Below are positions 1 to 10,345 of a stretch of DNA of 64,000 nt, piece after piece. The DNA is from Hygrophila difformis (Eukaryota > Streptophyta > Magnoliopsida > Lamiales > Acanthaceae). Numbering within the stretch: position 1 is the stretch's first letter; each line of letters begins with the position of its first letter. The position numbers were made by a program, and so were the translations under genes. Where the stretch lies: assembly GCA_030278955.1 (NCBI GenBank), contig JAOANR010000002.1, forward strand, positions 17,843,672 to 17,907,671, given 5' to 3'. The notes below the pieces were generated by a model. It made no database searches. It saw only the letters and a list, made by a program, of their open reading frames with translations, and was not told the origin of the DNA.

Positions 1-598
1 GGCACCATTGGTATCTTCCATAAGTGAAGATGAGATCTCCACCAGACGAGCATGGGATTTTGGGTCTGTCTCACAGAGATGGAAAAGGTCAAATATCCAT
101 TTAAAATCTTTTCCAGTAATTTAAATGGATCGTTCCAGGTTAATTCTTTAACAGGGAAAAGTATGGAGTTTGCGGAAATCTCTTTCAAAAAGAAGAGGCT
201 ACTCATCTGGGAAAATAAGTTGCCAGCAACTGAGTCAACCAGAAGAAAGGCATGCAATATGATGCATGTTGGCCAATGGGAGAACCGCATATGCCCATAT
301 TGCGCAGAATAGGAAAAACCCCTATTCGGCACAAAGATTCGGGTAACTCAGAAGAAATCCGGATCCGAACAAGAAAAGGGGAAGAAACTTCCAAAAAAAA
401 CTTTCACAAGCCAAAGTAAGAACAATTGGATATAAGAGAAAAAGAGGTGTCGGCAATATACAATAATTAAAGGTTGACAAAGCAAGTCTGGAATAGTTGG
501 CAGTTAGTGGCCGACAAAGAAAGGTGGAAAGTTGACAAAAGATGCCACCTAAGATTAATAATTCAGCAATAATGTAACCAGCTGGAATCCAAAGCGTG

Positions 599-615
599 TG
601 ACGAACGCAGTGACG
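599..615 (+). promoter_or_regulatory. as-1-like element (two TGACG motifs)
   Basis: Two TGACG motifs at 599-603 and 611-615 are separated by 7 bases, the same spacing as in the classic as-1 element of caulimovirus promoters, which binds TGA-type bZIP factors. The second motif overlaps a TGACGTCA palindrome. A TATA box follows 53 bases downstream. Confidence 0.6.
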
Positions 616-667
616 TCACAATGCATTAGAGAAAATTTGGAATCCGCAATTGAAGTCCGCGGGCGCC

Positions 668-675
668 TATAAATA
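668..675 (+). promoter_or_regulatory. TATA box of the caulimovirid-like promoter
   Basis: TATAAATA lies downstream of the as-1-like pair and is followed by an AT-rich leader of several hundred bases with no long ORF, as expected for a pararetrovirus leader. Confidence 0.5.
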
Positions 676-1110
676 GAGACATTTGAAGCAGATGGAAAGC
701 ATCGAAAAATCCCCCAACTCTTCAAAATATTTGTAACATTTCTCTTTCTGCATATTTCCTTTCGAGTCTGTAAAAGTATGGGGTATTTCCCCAAGAGTCT
801 TGTATCCTCCATGAGGAACTAAGTGTCTGTCTTCTCCATTAGAGGAAATTATGTTTGAATAATATTTTTAATATTTCTTCAATAAAATCCAGGCTTCCTA
901 TATCTATAATCTTCCAAAATTTAGAATTAAACTCTTCCCCAAACCTCGCTACGTCCTAAGGTAGGAAACGAAATAGGACTGTGCTGACTGTTGCTGAAGG
1001 AGCCCAGAACTGGTGAACCATTGGCTGCGGTCGTGTGGTTGGAGGGAGTCCGTAAAACCCCAGAGCTCGGAAAACCCGGCAACAAGGCGGTCAAACCCGA
1101 GGTATGAGGC

Positions 1111-1868
1111 TTTGTTTAATTTTATTACGGAAGCATGTTGGGCACTTATTTGATGAATAGATCAATAAAAATCACTATTTAAATTTTGGGGCTAAAATGA
1201 AATAGTTTGGAAAGTTTGTGGTCAATCTAATATAAAAGAGTGTCAAGTGGATATTATTTTACACAAAAAAGACTAAATTAGACATTAAGACAATATGTAA
1301 AGGACTAATTAGGTATAAAAAAGAGAAAGAACTGATTGAGAAAAAGTGAAAAGAAAAATAACTAATTGGGTATTTATTCCATATCTGCAGACTATCTCGT
1401 GACCAAGTGTGGTGTGTTAATGATGTTCCTTTTTGTTTTCTTCACGACCACAATGTCAGTTTCATTTACTCTGAGGGAGACACAAACTCGAACGCTGAGG
1501 TTTACAAGGTTTGTTTTGATGATTAACTTATTAGAGCACATTATCATCCTGCTCTTGGTGTACTTATAGAAGTGCTATTACTCTGTTGCAAAAAATTATT
1601 GTAGTGGGTACTCTATGTTGCACCGCCGTCGTTGCTTTCCTTCCAAAGCTTGGCCCTTCTACAATGCTCGAGCTCCTTGCTTGCTTGCGGGAGAAGAGAG
1701 AAGACGATCGAGTGGATGGGAGAGACGGAGGGGTTTTAGGGCATTTGGGGGTATAAGGGTATTTTCTCAATCGATGGATATTTCAGTATTTTCTCAATAT
1801 TTATCTTAATTAACTTTGTTGTTTTATTTTTTCTTAAGTTTGATAATTGATAGGACCTAAACTATAAT
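1111..1868. other. No recognisable gene
   Basis: AT-rich sequence with one short ORF (1366-1569, hydrophobic) that has no recognisable domain. About 1610-1760 is relatively GC-rich. Position 1869-1873 is the GTTTA target duplication of the copia element. Confidence 0.4.
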
Positions 1869-1873
1869 GTTTA

Positions 1874-2256
1874 TGTGATGAAATCTAGACTACAAGAGAT
1901 TTTGTGTTCAAATATTGACATTTTGATTTCATCATAAATGATTTTTGTGCACCATTTTTTATTTCTCCAAAGGTGGCTAGACTTCTCCAAAGGTGAACAT
2001 GGGCTTATCTTTTGTCTATAAATATGATGTATATTTGTATCATCAATAACAATTCAACTCTTCAATCTCTCTCGTCTATAACCGACATCCAATTACTCAA
2101 ATTCTCTCCTGACTTTGCCTATCTCTGTCCACTTTCCTACTTCATTATTTACTAGTCTTAAGCTTATATATATTTACGCCTACACACATACACATATAAC
2201 TACTCCAATACTATCCATTACACATACTACATCACCCATAATTAAATATCACAACA
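1874..2256 (+). repeat. 5' LTR of copia element
   Basis: Begins TGTGATG and ends CACAACA; matches 12940-13322 along its full 383 bp. A TATAAATA box at 2017-2024 marks the U3/R promoter. Confidence 0.93.
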
Positions 2257-2258
2257 CG

Positions 2259-2271
2259 TTATCAGCACGAG
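2259..2271 (+). promoter_or_regulatory. Primer binding site of copia element
   Basis: TTATCAGCACGAG begins two bases after the 5' LTR, the place and the sequence commonly found as the PBS in plant copia elements. Confidence 0.7.
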
Positions 2272-2336
2272 GAGACTCTGCCCGAGTTACCAGAATTTGA
2301 GATATAATTTCTTATTCCAAAACTTTCAATAAGATT

Positions 2337-3373
2337 ATGGCTAACCTTGCAAAGCAGGAATTTGCTCCCTTAACCGTTGAAGGAAACAATTATATGTCCG
2401 GGGCCCGAGATGTGAAAATGCATCTTACTTCAATGGGTCTGGAAGATACTATTGCTGAAGGGAAAATCCCAGCCATCAGAATCAGGCAAAAGCCATGATT
2501 TTCTTGTGCCATCATACTGAAGAGGCACTTAAAATGGAGTACGTGACTGTGGAATCCCCACTGGCGTTGTGGGAAAAGTTGAAAGAAAGATATGATAATC
2601 TTAAAAAGACGGTGCTTCCAAAAGCCCTTGATGACTGGACAAACCTGAGACTTCAGGACTTCAAAACAGTCCGGGAATATAATTCCGCTGTATTCAAAAT
2701 TACGGCCCAATTGGAATTATGTGGGCAAAATATTTCTGAGGAACAAATGCTTGAAAAAACATATTCTACGTTCCATGCTAAAAACTCAATATTGAGTGAG
2801 CAATACCGTCAAAAAGGTTTTCAGAGATATTCTGATCTTATCACCTGCTTATTATTGGCTGAACAAAACAGCCTGTTGCTGTTGAGAAATCATGAATCTA
2901 GGCCCGCAGGTGCAAAACCGTTCCCTGAGGTGAACGCGGCTCAATCAGCGAAATATGTGCGTGATCGTGGGCACATTAAAAATCAAAATGTTGATCGTGG
3001 CCAAAATTGGTATCACAATCGAGGCAGAGTTGAATCATCTCGTCAAATAATTATAAAAAATAAGCCTCGATTTGAGCAAAATCGCAGATATGATACCAGA
3101 AGGTCTTACAAACCACAACAAAGAAATTATGCAAGAAAGCATAAACAAAATGATGAAATTTGTGATCGTTGTGGAATTAAAGGCCATATGGCTCAAACAT
3201 GCCACACAGCTAAACACTTAGTTGAACTGTATCAGGCCTCGAAACGAAAAGAAAGGCAAGGTGTTGAATCACACCATAATTCCCACGATGATACATATGA
3301 TGATATATTAAAAGATAATATCACGCACCTGGATGCTGATGATTTTGTGGAGCCAGATACTATTGCAAAATAA
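2337..3373 (+). pseudogene. copia gag (frameshifted)
   Basis: Capsid/nucleocapsid polyprotein that packages element RNA. An ATG frame starts at 2337 and is broken near 2475; the reading continues in another frame from about 2480 to 3373. The second part has the UBN2-type gag body (residues about 20-130 of the 292-aa frame) and a canonical CX2CX4HX4C zinc knuckle, CDRCGIKGHMAQTC. The C-terminus is acidic. The frameshift separates the N-terminal 50 residues from the rest, so no full Gag can be made without recoding. Confidence 0.85.
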
Positions 3374-3546
3374 TATATTATATAGCTATATATATTTTGT
3401 ACTTATCTTTTATAATTCCTGTTTAATATAAATAATGATATCTTGTACTTCCTTTTTTTATTATCCATGTATAATATAAGTATGTTTTGCATTAATAATA
3501 TTTATATTGCTGATGTTTAATAACCTTCTTATATTCTTGTAAAGAA

Positions 3547-4586
3547 ATGGATGCTGGAAATTCAAAAGTCGGAGATGATATCTGCCTCATTGATAGTGCA
3601 ACAACGCACAGCATTTTGAAAAGCAAAAGCTATTTCTTCAATTTAAAATTGGAAAAGACCGCAGTGAAAACAATAAGCGGTAATGCAAAATGCATTGAAG
3701 GCTCCGGTAGAGCTGTTATATTTCTCCCTGAAGGGACAAAAATGGCAATTGAAAATGCCTTGTTCTCACGCAAAGCTCGAAGAAATTTACTGAGCTTCAA
3801 TGATATTCGAAAAAATGGATATCCCATTGAAACTTCAAAAGAGGCAGATCACGAGTATCTTTTGATAACTCGAATTGAAAATGGCAAAAAATTTGTGAAT
3901 GAAAAATTGTCATGTTACTCCTCTGGCTTATATTATACAAAAATATGTGTCGCAGAAATACATAACCTAGTAGGTTTGAAAGCTACTAGTGAATTTATTA
4001 CCTGGCACGATAGACTTGGGCATCCTTGGCAGTGTAATGCTGAGGCGAATTATTGAAAATTCAAATGGTCACACATGGAAAAGGCAAATGATATTGAACC
4101 CAAATGAGTTCAATTGTGCAGCCTGTTCACAAGGGAAATTGATAACCAGACCATCTCTAGTAAAAGTGGGAATTGAATCCCCTACATTCCTAGAAAGAAT
4201 TCAAGGCGATATATGTGGACCTATTGATCCACCGTGTGGACCTTTCAAGTACTTTATGGTACTAATTGATGCGTCATCACGCTGGTCACACGTGTATTTA
4301 TTATCAACTCGCAATTTGGCATTTGCAAGGTTACTTGCACAAATTATAAAATTGCGAGCATAGTTTCCAGATCATCCGATAAAGAAAATACACCTTGATA
4401 ATGCTGGAGAATATACATCACATGCATTTGATGATTTCTGCATGTCGATTGGAATTACTTTTGAACATCCTGCGTCTCATGTGCACACGCAAAATGGTCT
4501 GGCAAAATCATTTATTAAGCGATTGCAATTAATTGCAAGACCCTTGTTAATGAAATCAAAACTCCCTGTTTCTGCTTGGGGACATG
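3547..4586 (+). pseudogene. copia protease - GAG-pre-integrase - integrase (N part), broken
   Basis: The aspartic protease region carries LIDSATTH, where the copia active site is D-S/T-G/A. It is followed by the GAG-pre-integrase motif WHDRLGHP. One extra T near 4025 shifts the frame. The integrase core then runs on, with GDICGP and LDNAGEY supplying two acidic catalytic residues. A TAG at 4361-4363 interrupts it at a place where family members usually have Gln. The third catalytic residue, normally Glu in the NG.AE motif, reads Lys here (NGLAKS). The solo LTR cuts the integrase at 4586. Confidence 0.85.
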
Positions 4587-5029
4587 TGATAATGGCCAAA
4601 ATTGACCATTATTTTCAATCTATTTCCGTGTCTAAACATGGGCATTTGATCGCATTCCGGTCTTATTTAAATAAGAAAGCAGTTGAATTTGACAGATATA
4701 TGCAAGTTTGTCTAAATAATAAACTGGTATTGAAAAATACAAAAAATATTATTATTTTTATTAAATTTGTGTTATAAAAATCCAAAAACATGATAAAAAT
4801 ATTAAAAATCTCACGTTTGATCATTATGGTTTGGTAGTATCTGTTCGGTGGAACACGAGTCCATTAAACGAAACACAAACAAAATAATCAAGTGGAATAA
4901 ATATACATATTTATATTATTTTATATTTTTGATGTATATATTTATAATTTTTATGTTTAATTTTTATCTCTATTTTCTGCTTTAATTAAAATAATTGGTC
5001 CACTAATCCATTTTAATTAATTGCAGGTG

Positions 5030-5790
5030 GCCAAAGAGATTTAATGATCCAATCCAATTTGAATTTAGTCCAAATCACCACAGCCCAAGGAGCCGGCCAA
5101 GAACACTCCAGGCCCAGCTGAAGCCCACAAACCAACCCTAACCCTAATCCTCCAACTGTCGCCGCCGCCGGCCACCACCTCCGGTCGTCTTCTCCGGCGC
5201 CTCCGTCTCATCGCCCCAGACCAGCCACCATAACTCCCTCACCGCGCCACCACTGTCACCACCACGGCAGCCCCCTGCCACCACCTCCAAGCCCATCGAA
5301 CCACCCTCTGCTCCGGCCACCCCCTTCTTCTCCATTCCAATCCCTCCGACCCACCACCACCCATCTCCATTTCAACAGCCACAGCCGCCGATCGCCACTA
5401 TCGTCCTCCGGCAGCCGCCGCCCCCTGCCATCTCAGCCAATACTTCCGGCCACCAGGCGGCCGCCGTCAACACTCCTCAATTCCAGATTTTCCATTGACA
5501 AGTTCTCCCCCTGTCTGTCTCCATCACAGCCTCGGCAAGATCTCCGACGCATCGCCACCACTCCACAACCTCATCTAGCGACCTCCGGCGTCGTCCTCAG
5601 CCCTCATCTCCTCCATCGAAGCTCCTGCCGCAGCTCCGCCACCACCGGAGCGCCACCGCCTCATCCCCGTCTCTCTCGTCCTCATCCTCAACTCGCACCA
5701 CCACGGCCTCCACTGTCCCGCCGCCCTCGCGCCACCATCACTCCGGCGTCACTTTCCACACGACAGCTCCGGCCAACTCATCGCCAAATT
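5030..5790 (+). other. C/G-rich segment unique to copy B
   Basis: Rich in CCG, CCACC and CTCC, on a background that is strongly AT-rich. It is missing from the corresponding part of the 26721 and 39622 LTRs. Short open frames exist in several phases but none has a recognisable domain. It looks like a captured host 5' exon/UTR or a low-complexity expansion; I cannot decide. Confidence 0.45.
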
Positions 5791-5989
5791 TATTCCGGCC
5801 AAGTTGTAATAAGAATTAGAAGCAAGAAAGAGGAAACCCATTTGAAATGAGAAAAAAAAGAAAATGGGGGAAGAACAGAAGCCTGTAGAAGAAAGAGGAA
5901 ACTGTCGATGGGAAAGAGAAAACAAGATGAAGAGGAAAGAGAAATGGGAGAAGAAAATGAAGAGGAAAGAGAGATAAAATATATCCGGA

Positions 5990-6180
5990 CCTCGGGACCC
6001 CGGTGGCGCTAGACACAAAAAATCCATGTCGTGAAACCATGCCTCGCGACTGAAAAAAAAAAAAAAAATGGCCTCGCGACTGAGAGTCAGTATCAAGACA
6101 GAGACCCAGTCGCGAGACTTATGGGCTATGGCCTCGCGACTGGGAGAAGTCTCGCGCCACGGAGCAGCTTCACGCCACAC
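5990..6180. repeat. Inverted-repeat cluster upstream of the copy B TATA box
   Basis: Several TCGCGAC/GTCGCGA arms. The clearest pair is CCCAGTCGCGAG (6105-6116) and its exact complement CTCGCGACTGGG (6133-6144). A further GTCGCTAGCCA / TGGCGACAC pair lies at about 6390-6430, just upstream of the TATA box at 6469. Confidence 0.75.
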
Positions 6181-6468
6181 ACTGACAGAGAAAAAGCAGA
6201 AAGCGACACCTCACGTGGCCATCCCGTGCCATTCAAATTCATTTACTCACATGTCAAAACCACCGGAAGGTCCTGGGACCTCAGCTCCCGCTGTGTTAAT
6301 ATTTTCGTCTTTTCTTCCGGACCTCCAGCTCCCGGCCCTTTGCATCACAAGCCCAAAGATTTATTCTCCAATTTGAGTATGTCGCTAGCCAGAAGTTGTT
6401 CCACGCCACAACATTTTGCTTGGCGACACGGTGGGCCTTGAATGGGCCTAGGGCTTAATTCTACTCTC

Positions 6469-6476
6469 TATAAATA
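6469..6476 (+). promoter_or_regulatory. TATA box of solo LTR copy B
   Basis: TATAAATA, preceded within 50 bases by two TGGGCC/T motifs and TAGGGCTT, the same arrangement as in the family P LTR at 27382-27429. Confidence 0.65.
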
Positions 6477-7269
6477 TCTCCTCCCACCCCTTTGAACAGT
6501 AACCTAGCTACACTTTAGTTTTTTAGTTGTTCTTGGAGGCACCACTGTGCTCTCCAAATTAGTGTAGGTAGATAGTTTATTTCTATTTAATGTAGGGATA
6601 GACTTTAGCTTAGTTTTTATTCTTGCTCTGTAATAAATTAGTGTAGCTAGTGTTCACATTTTATTTCAGTTTATATTTTTGAATTTTAGGTTTAAATCAC
6701 CTAATCAATGGGTGTGTTTATACCATTTTTGGTTTTTTATGTTATATGAGAAAATTGCTTCACAAAATTTGTTATGGATCACTTCCATAATATTTATTGC
6801 TTTATTTTTGCATTGTTGGTCACTTGACCACTTTTATTATTTTTAGTTAAGTTTAATGCTTTATTTAGATTTAATAAGTGCATAAACACTTAATATTTAA
6901 CCCTTGATAGATTTAGTGTAGGTTCCATTTTATTCTTTAGTGTTAGCATAGTTTGTTTGTATTTTTGCTTCTTGTACTAGTTTTAGTCTTTTTTTTTTAT
7001 TATTTTTATTATACTGCTCATGTTCTTTTTAGTCTTAGGTAGTATTGTTACTTTTTATTTTCTTTTTCTAGTGCATTAGATCTAAAGAGGGATATTTTTG
7101 AAGTGTTTATGCATACTTTATTTTAAAATTCCAGTTATTATATTGTATTGCATCACGTTGTAACCCCACGGGTTGCAACGTAATATTCCCCTTGTGATCC
7201 CATGGATCACAACGCACTTTTATGCAATGCAATTTAAGGCGTTATGCTGCCGAAATTTTTATAAAATTT

Positions 7270-7850
7270 TATAAAACCCAGTCGCTAGACACTCCTGTCG
7301 CGAGACAGTGGTCTCGCGACACACTTTTCAGTCTAGCGACATGGGACCAAATACTTAGAAAATTTTCAAAACCCAGTCGCCAGACCCACCTGTCGCGAGA
7401 CCACATCTCGCGACACGTTTTTGAGTCTCGCAACTGGGGACCGAATACTTAGAATATTTAGTTAGACTATGCCAGTCGCTAGACTCCTGTCGCGGGACCA
7501 TATCTCGCGCCACAATTCGAGTCTAGCGACTGGGCTTCCATGACTTGGCAAAAATTCTAAAACTCCACCTGTCGCGAGACCCAGTCACGAGCCTAGGTTC
7601 GCGACACAATTTATGGTCTCACGACTGGGTCCTCATCTCTTTTAATTTCCAAAAATTCTGACTTCCAACCCCCGTGTCGCCAGACCCGTCTCGCGACACA
7701 ATTTTTGTTTAGCGACACGGAAACCCTAAATTTCTAAAAATTCAATTTCTTTTATTTCCCACCTCTCATGTCGTGATCCTCCTGTCGTGAACCGACGGGA
7801 CCCACGGTTCACAACGCAATTTCTGTCTCACGACATGCTTGGCACTCTCT
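7270..7850. repeat. Array of nested inverted repeats downstream of the TATA box (copy B)
   Basis: About six units at roughly 90-100 bp spacing. In the first, inner arms TGTCGCGAGAC (7296-7306) and GTCTCGCGACA (7311-7321) are exact complements with a 4-base spacer, and outer arms GTCGCTAGAC (7281-7290) and GTCTAGCGAC (7331-7340) are also exact complements. Later units keep the same outer/inner layout with different arm sequences. Units are separated by AT-rich spacers. Confidence 0.85.
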
Positions 7851-10345
7851 TGCCAAATTTATATTCTCCATCTCATCTCATTAATTAATTGAACCTTTAT
7901 ATTAATATTTTGAGGTTGAAATCCAATGATCTCAACCCATGATTAATTTAATATAGAGAACTTGGTTCAATTTCCATTAAAAGATTTTTCTATAAAATTT
8001 ATCTCTTATGTTTTAAGTATATAATCCGGACTGTAATTAATTAATTATGGAATGAAAGATTGTTTAAGACATAAAGAGTAATTATGGGATGATTTCCATA
8101 CCCTTGCATGAGAAACCAATGTCTCTCATACAAGATAACCCAAAAATATTTTCTTATTCTATTTGTTTTGTCTTTTCCCGTGTTGTACGAAACGGCTAGT
8201 AAGAAATATATCAGACTAACGTTGGCGGGTATTCTCACAAGGATAAACTAGCTCGTAGTCTGAATATTAATGACTAGTTGTTATTTTGCATGGTCCGGGC
8301 AGTGGTCGGTGGAAGCCTTGGCGGTTCGTCCATCCGGGATTATAATAGATGCTTAGCCGACTCCTACCTGGATACAGTTTTATTTTCTTTATCTTAATTT
8401 CAAACCTGAATCTAGAGTTGTAGTAATGTTCGATGACATATGCCAATGTTGTCTAATAATTATTGCAGTGATAGAACATGTGGGTTTTTCTCCAGTTCAC
8501 AGATAGTGGAGTCTAAGATGACGGCGGCAACTGTCATTTAAGGCATTCCACTGTCTAAAGTTCATTCCATCCAAATGAGAGGGAAATTGGAAAGCAGATG
8601 TTTGCAGTCCACCCAATCGTTTTGCCATCTTTTTAGCCAAAATAAATTCTTCTCATTTCCAGCTATTTCATCTCTGTGTATCAACTTCTGTCTAAACCCA
8701 CCTTATATTTTGGGTTATTTAATTTACACTTCTTTATAAATTTATGCATGATATTATTATGTAGATATTGTGGTCAATATTATTTTGGGATCCTTCCCTT
8801 GGACATAGAAGTCTTGATTTAAATCAGATGTCTCACAATAAATTTCCAATAAAAATTCATTTATAAAATCAAGATCTAAGTAAGGGATAAATTCCACAGT
8901 TATGACTAACTCATATTCTACTGGGAGTTAATTTTGGGAAATTAGAAGCAGAATCAGCGATAAGGTCTCATCTAGACTGAAAAGGTCTGTGTTCTTATTG
9001 AAAGTCTAGTACCTGTTTAGGGAATGATTTTCAAAATCTATTATTCTCCAAAATTGTTGTATGTTGGGAATCTGGTATTAAACATCACACTGAGATGGGG
9101 TCCACTTGGATTCAAATACGGTGTGATAGATAATTCTAGAAGAACAACACTCAGGCCTTGGTTATTTTCTAAGATAGGGTTGAGTTCCTTTCAACTGCTA
9201 TCCTCTTCTGCCAAAGCCTATTTTTGAGTCCTGAGTGAGTGCATCCGGAACGAACTAATCTATTAGTTCGTTTCATTAGTTTGTATCTCATAACCACCCG
9301 GAAGGAAGTGAGCACTGCGAGCGGTTCACCGAGATCCGGGAATTCTTGATCCACATCCGGTCATCCTGACTGGGGGCTCTTCTTATACTACCAGGGTAAC
9401 TCTTTCAAAACCTTCGAGTGATAGGATTTGAAATGCTTTCTTTACTGCTTTCTTTTAAATGCTTTCTTTAGAGGTCACTCGGTTGTATTGAGAGTAGTGG
9501 AACTGCTTCTAGGTTTGAGAGTTATGGGATAGTTCAGGCTTGATTAGAATCTTTGGGTGTGACATGGGGGAATGATAGCAGTACTTGACACTTCAACTAA
9601 TGATTTGTCAGGTGTTGCTTGTCCACCACAGATAAATGACATACCTCTGCGCAGGGGCAGTTTTATATCTGTGGTATCTTAGATTTTGTTGTCTTAAGGC
9701 ATGTAAATCCGTACTGTAAGTACCTGTCTGTTAAAGGGAACATGGTATAGGAAGCATGAGAGTTAGCTATCTGAAAGGATTATCCCAAGCAAAGATCTGT
9801 GTAACAAACTGGAAGTTTAATTGTGTTTCATCTGAATCTTGTCCAATTTTTATTATTTTCTTCCTGTCCCTTCTGTCTCATTTTAAATCTGCTTTCTTAG
9901 AATAATTTTAACCGCTTTCTTAGATAACTTTATTGCTTTTTTAGATTAAATTTAATTCGCTTTCTAGAATAATTTTATCTGCTTTATTCTATTGCTTTCA
10001 TAGCTTAGAATTAAATTAAGTCAAGTAGATTATAATTAAAACACAAACTTGAATCGAGTAACCGAGTGGAAAATCTTATAAAACAACGTGGGCCCTGCTT
10101 CTATCGCACATCCTCCAGTGAACGATCCGGTACTTACTATAAATACTGCAATTTTTGACCCGTGAGCTTTCAAGGGCACAGTTTCTTAACACGAGTAAAT
10201 AAAAACGTGACAACCTATAAATATATCCCTAATCCCAACTCATCATCATCATAAATCGGTTTCATTAAATAAAAATCAAACCCGGGAATATCTTATTTTT
10301 ATTATTTTAGAAAATACTCGTGTGGGAAATTTGTCAAAAGTTTCA

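Larger units (their letters stand above)
1..1110 (+). mobile_element. Endogenous caulimovirid-like fragment (end of a coding frame plus promoter/leader)
   Basis: The segment has the layout of a plant pararetrovirus intergenic region. A short decayed coding end (ORF 52-312) with a Cys/His-rich C-terminus is followed by about 290 bases of non-coding sequence, an as-1-type enhancer, a TATA box and a long leader. The protein tail and the enhancer/TATA arrangement recall the region upstream of caulimovirid promoters. Stop codons in all frames near position 30 and the absence of any reverse transcriptase in the window show that only a fragment is present. The left edge is cut by the window and the right edge (about 1110) is uncertain. 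It could also be a host promoter; identity rests on layout, not on a database match. Confidence 0.45.
4587..10345 (+). mobile_element. Solo LTR of family P (copy B), 5.76 kb, inside the copia integrase
   Basis: Starts TGATAATGG and ends AAGTTTCA; the flanks carry the 5-bp duplication ACATG (4582-4586 and 10346-10350). Its start, its TATA region, the 7860-9360 stretch and its end are clearly homologous to the LTRs of the family P element at 26721-44155, and no internal region is present. It is therefore a solo LTR left by LTR-LTR recombination. It is about 1.2 kb longer than the other LTRs, mainly because of a GC-rich segment at about 5030-5790. Divergence from the other copy is high, so it is an older or separate subfamily. 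Confidence 0.85.

Noticed and set aside
5144..5335. Gly-rich minus-strand ORF
   Set aside because: Produced by the CCACC/CCG-rich composition of the copy B block; no domain.
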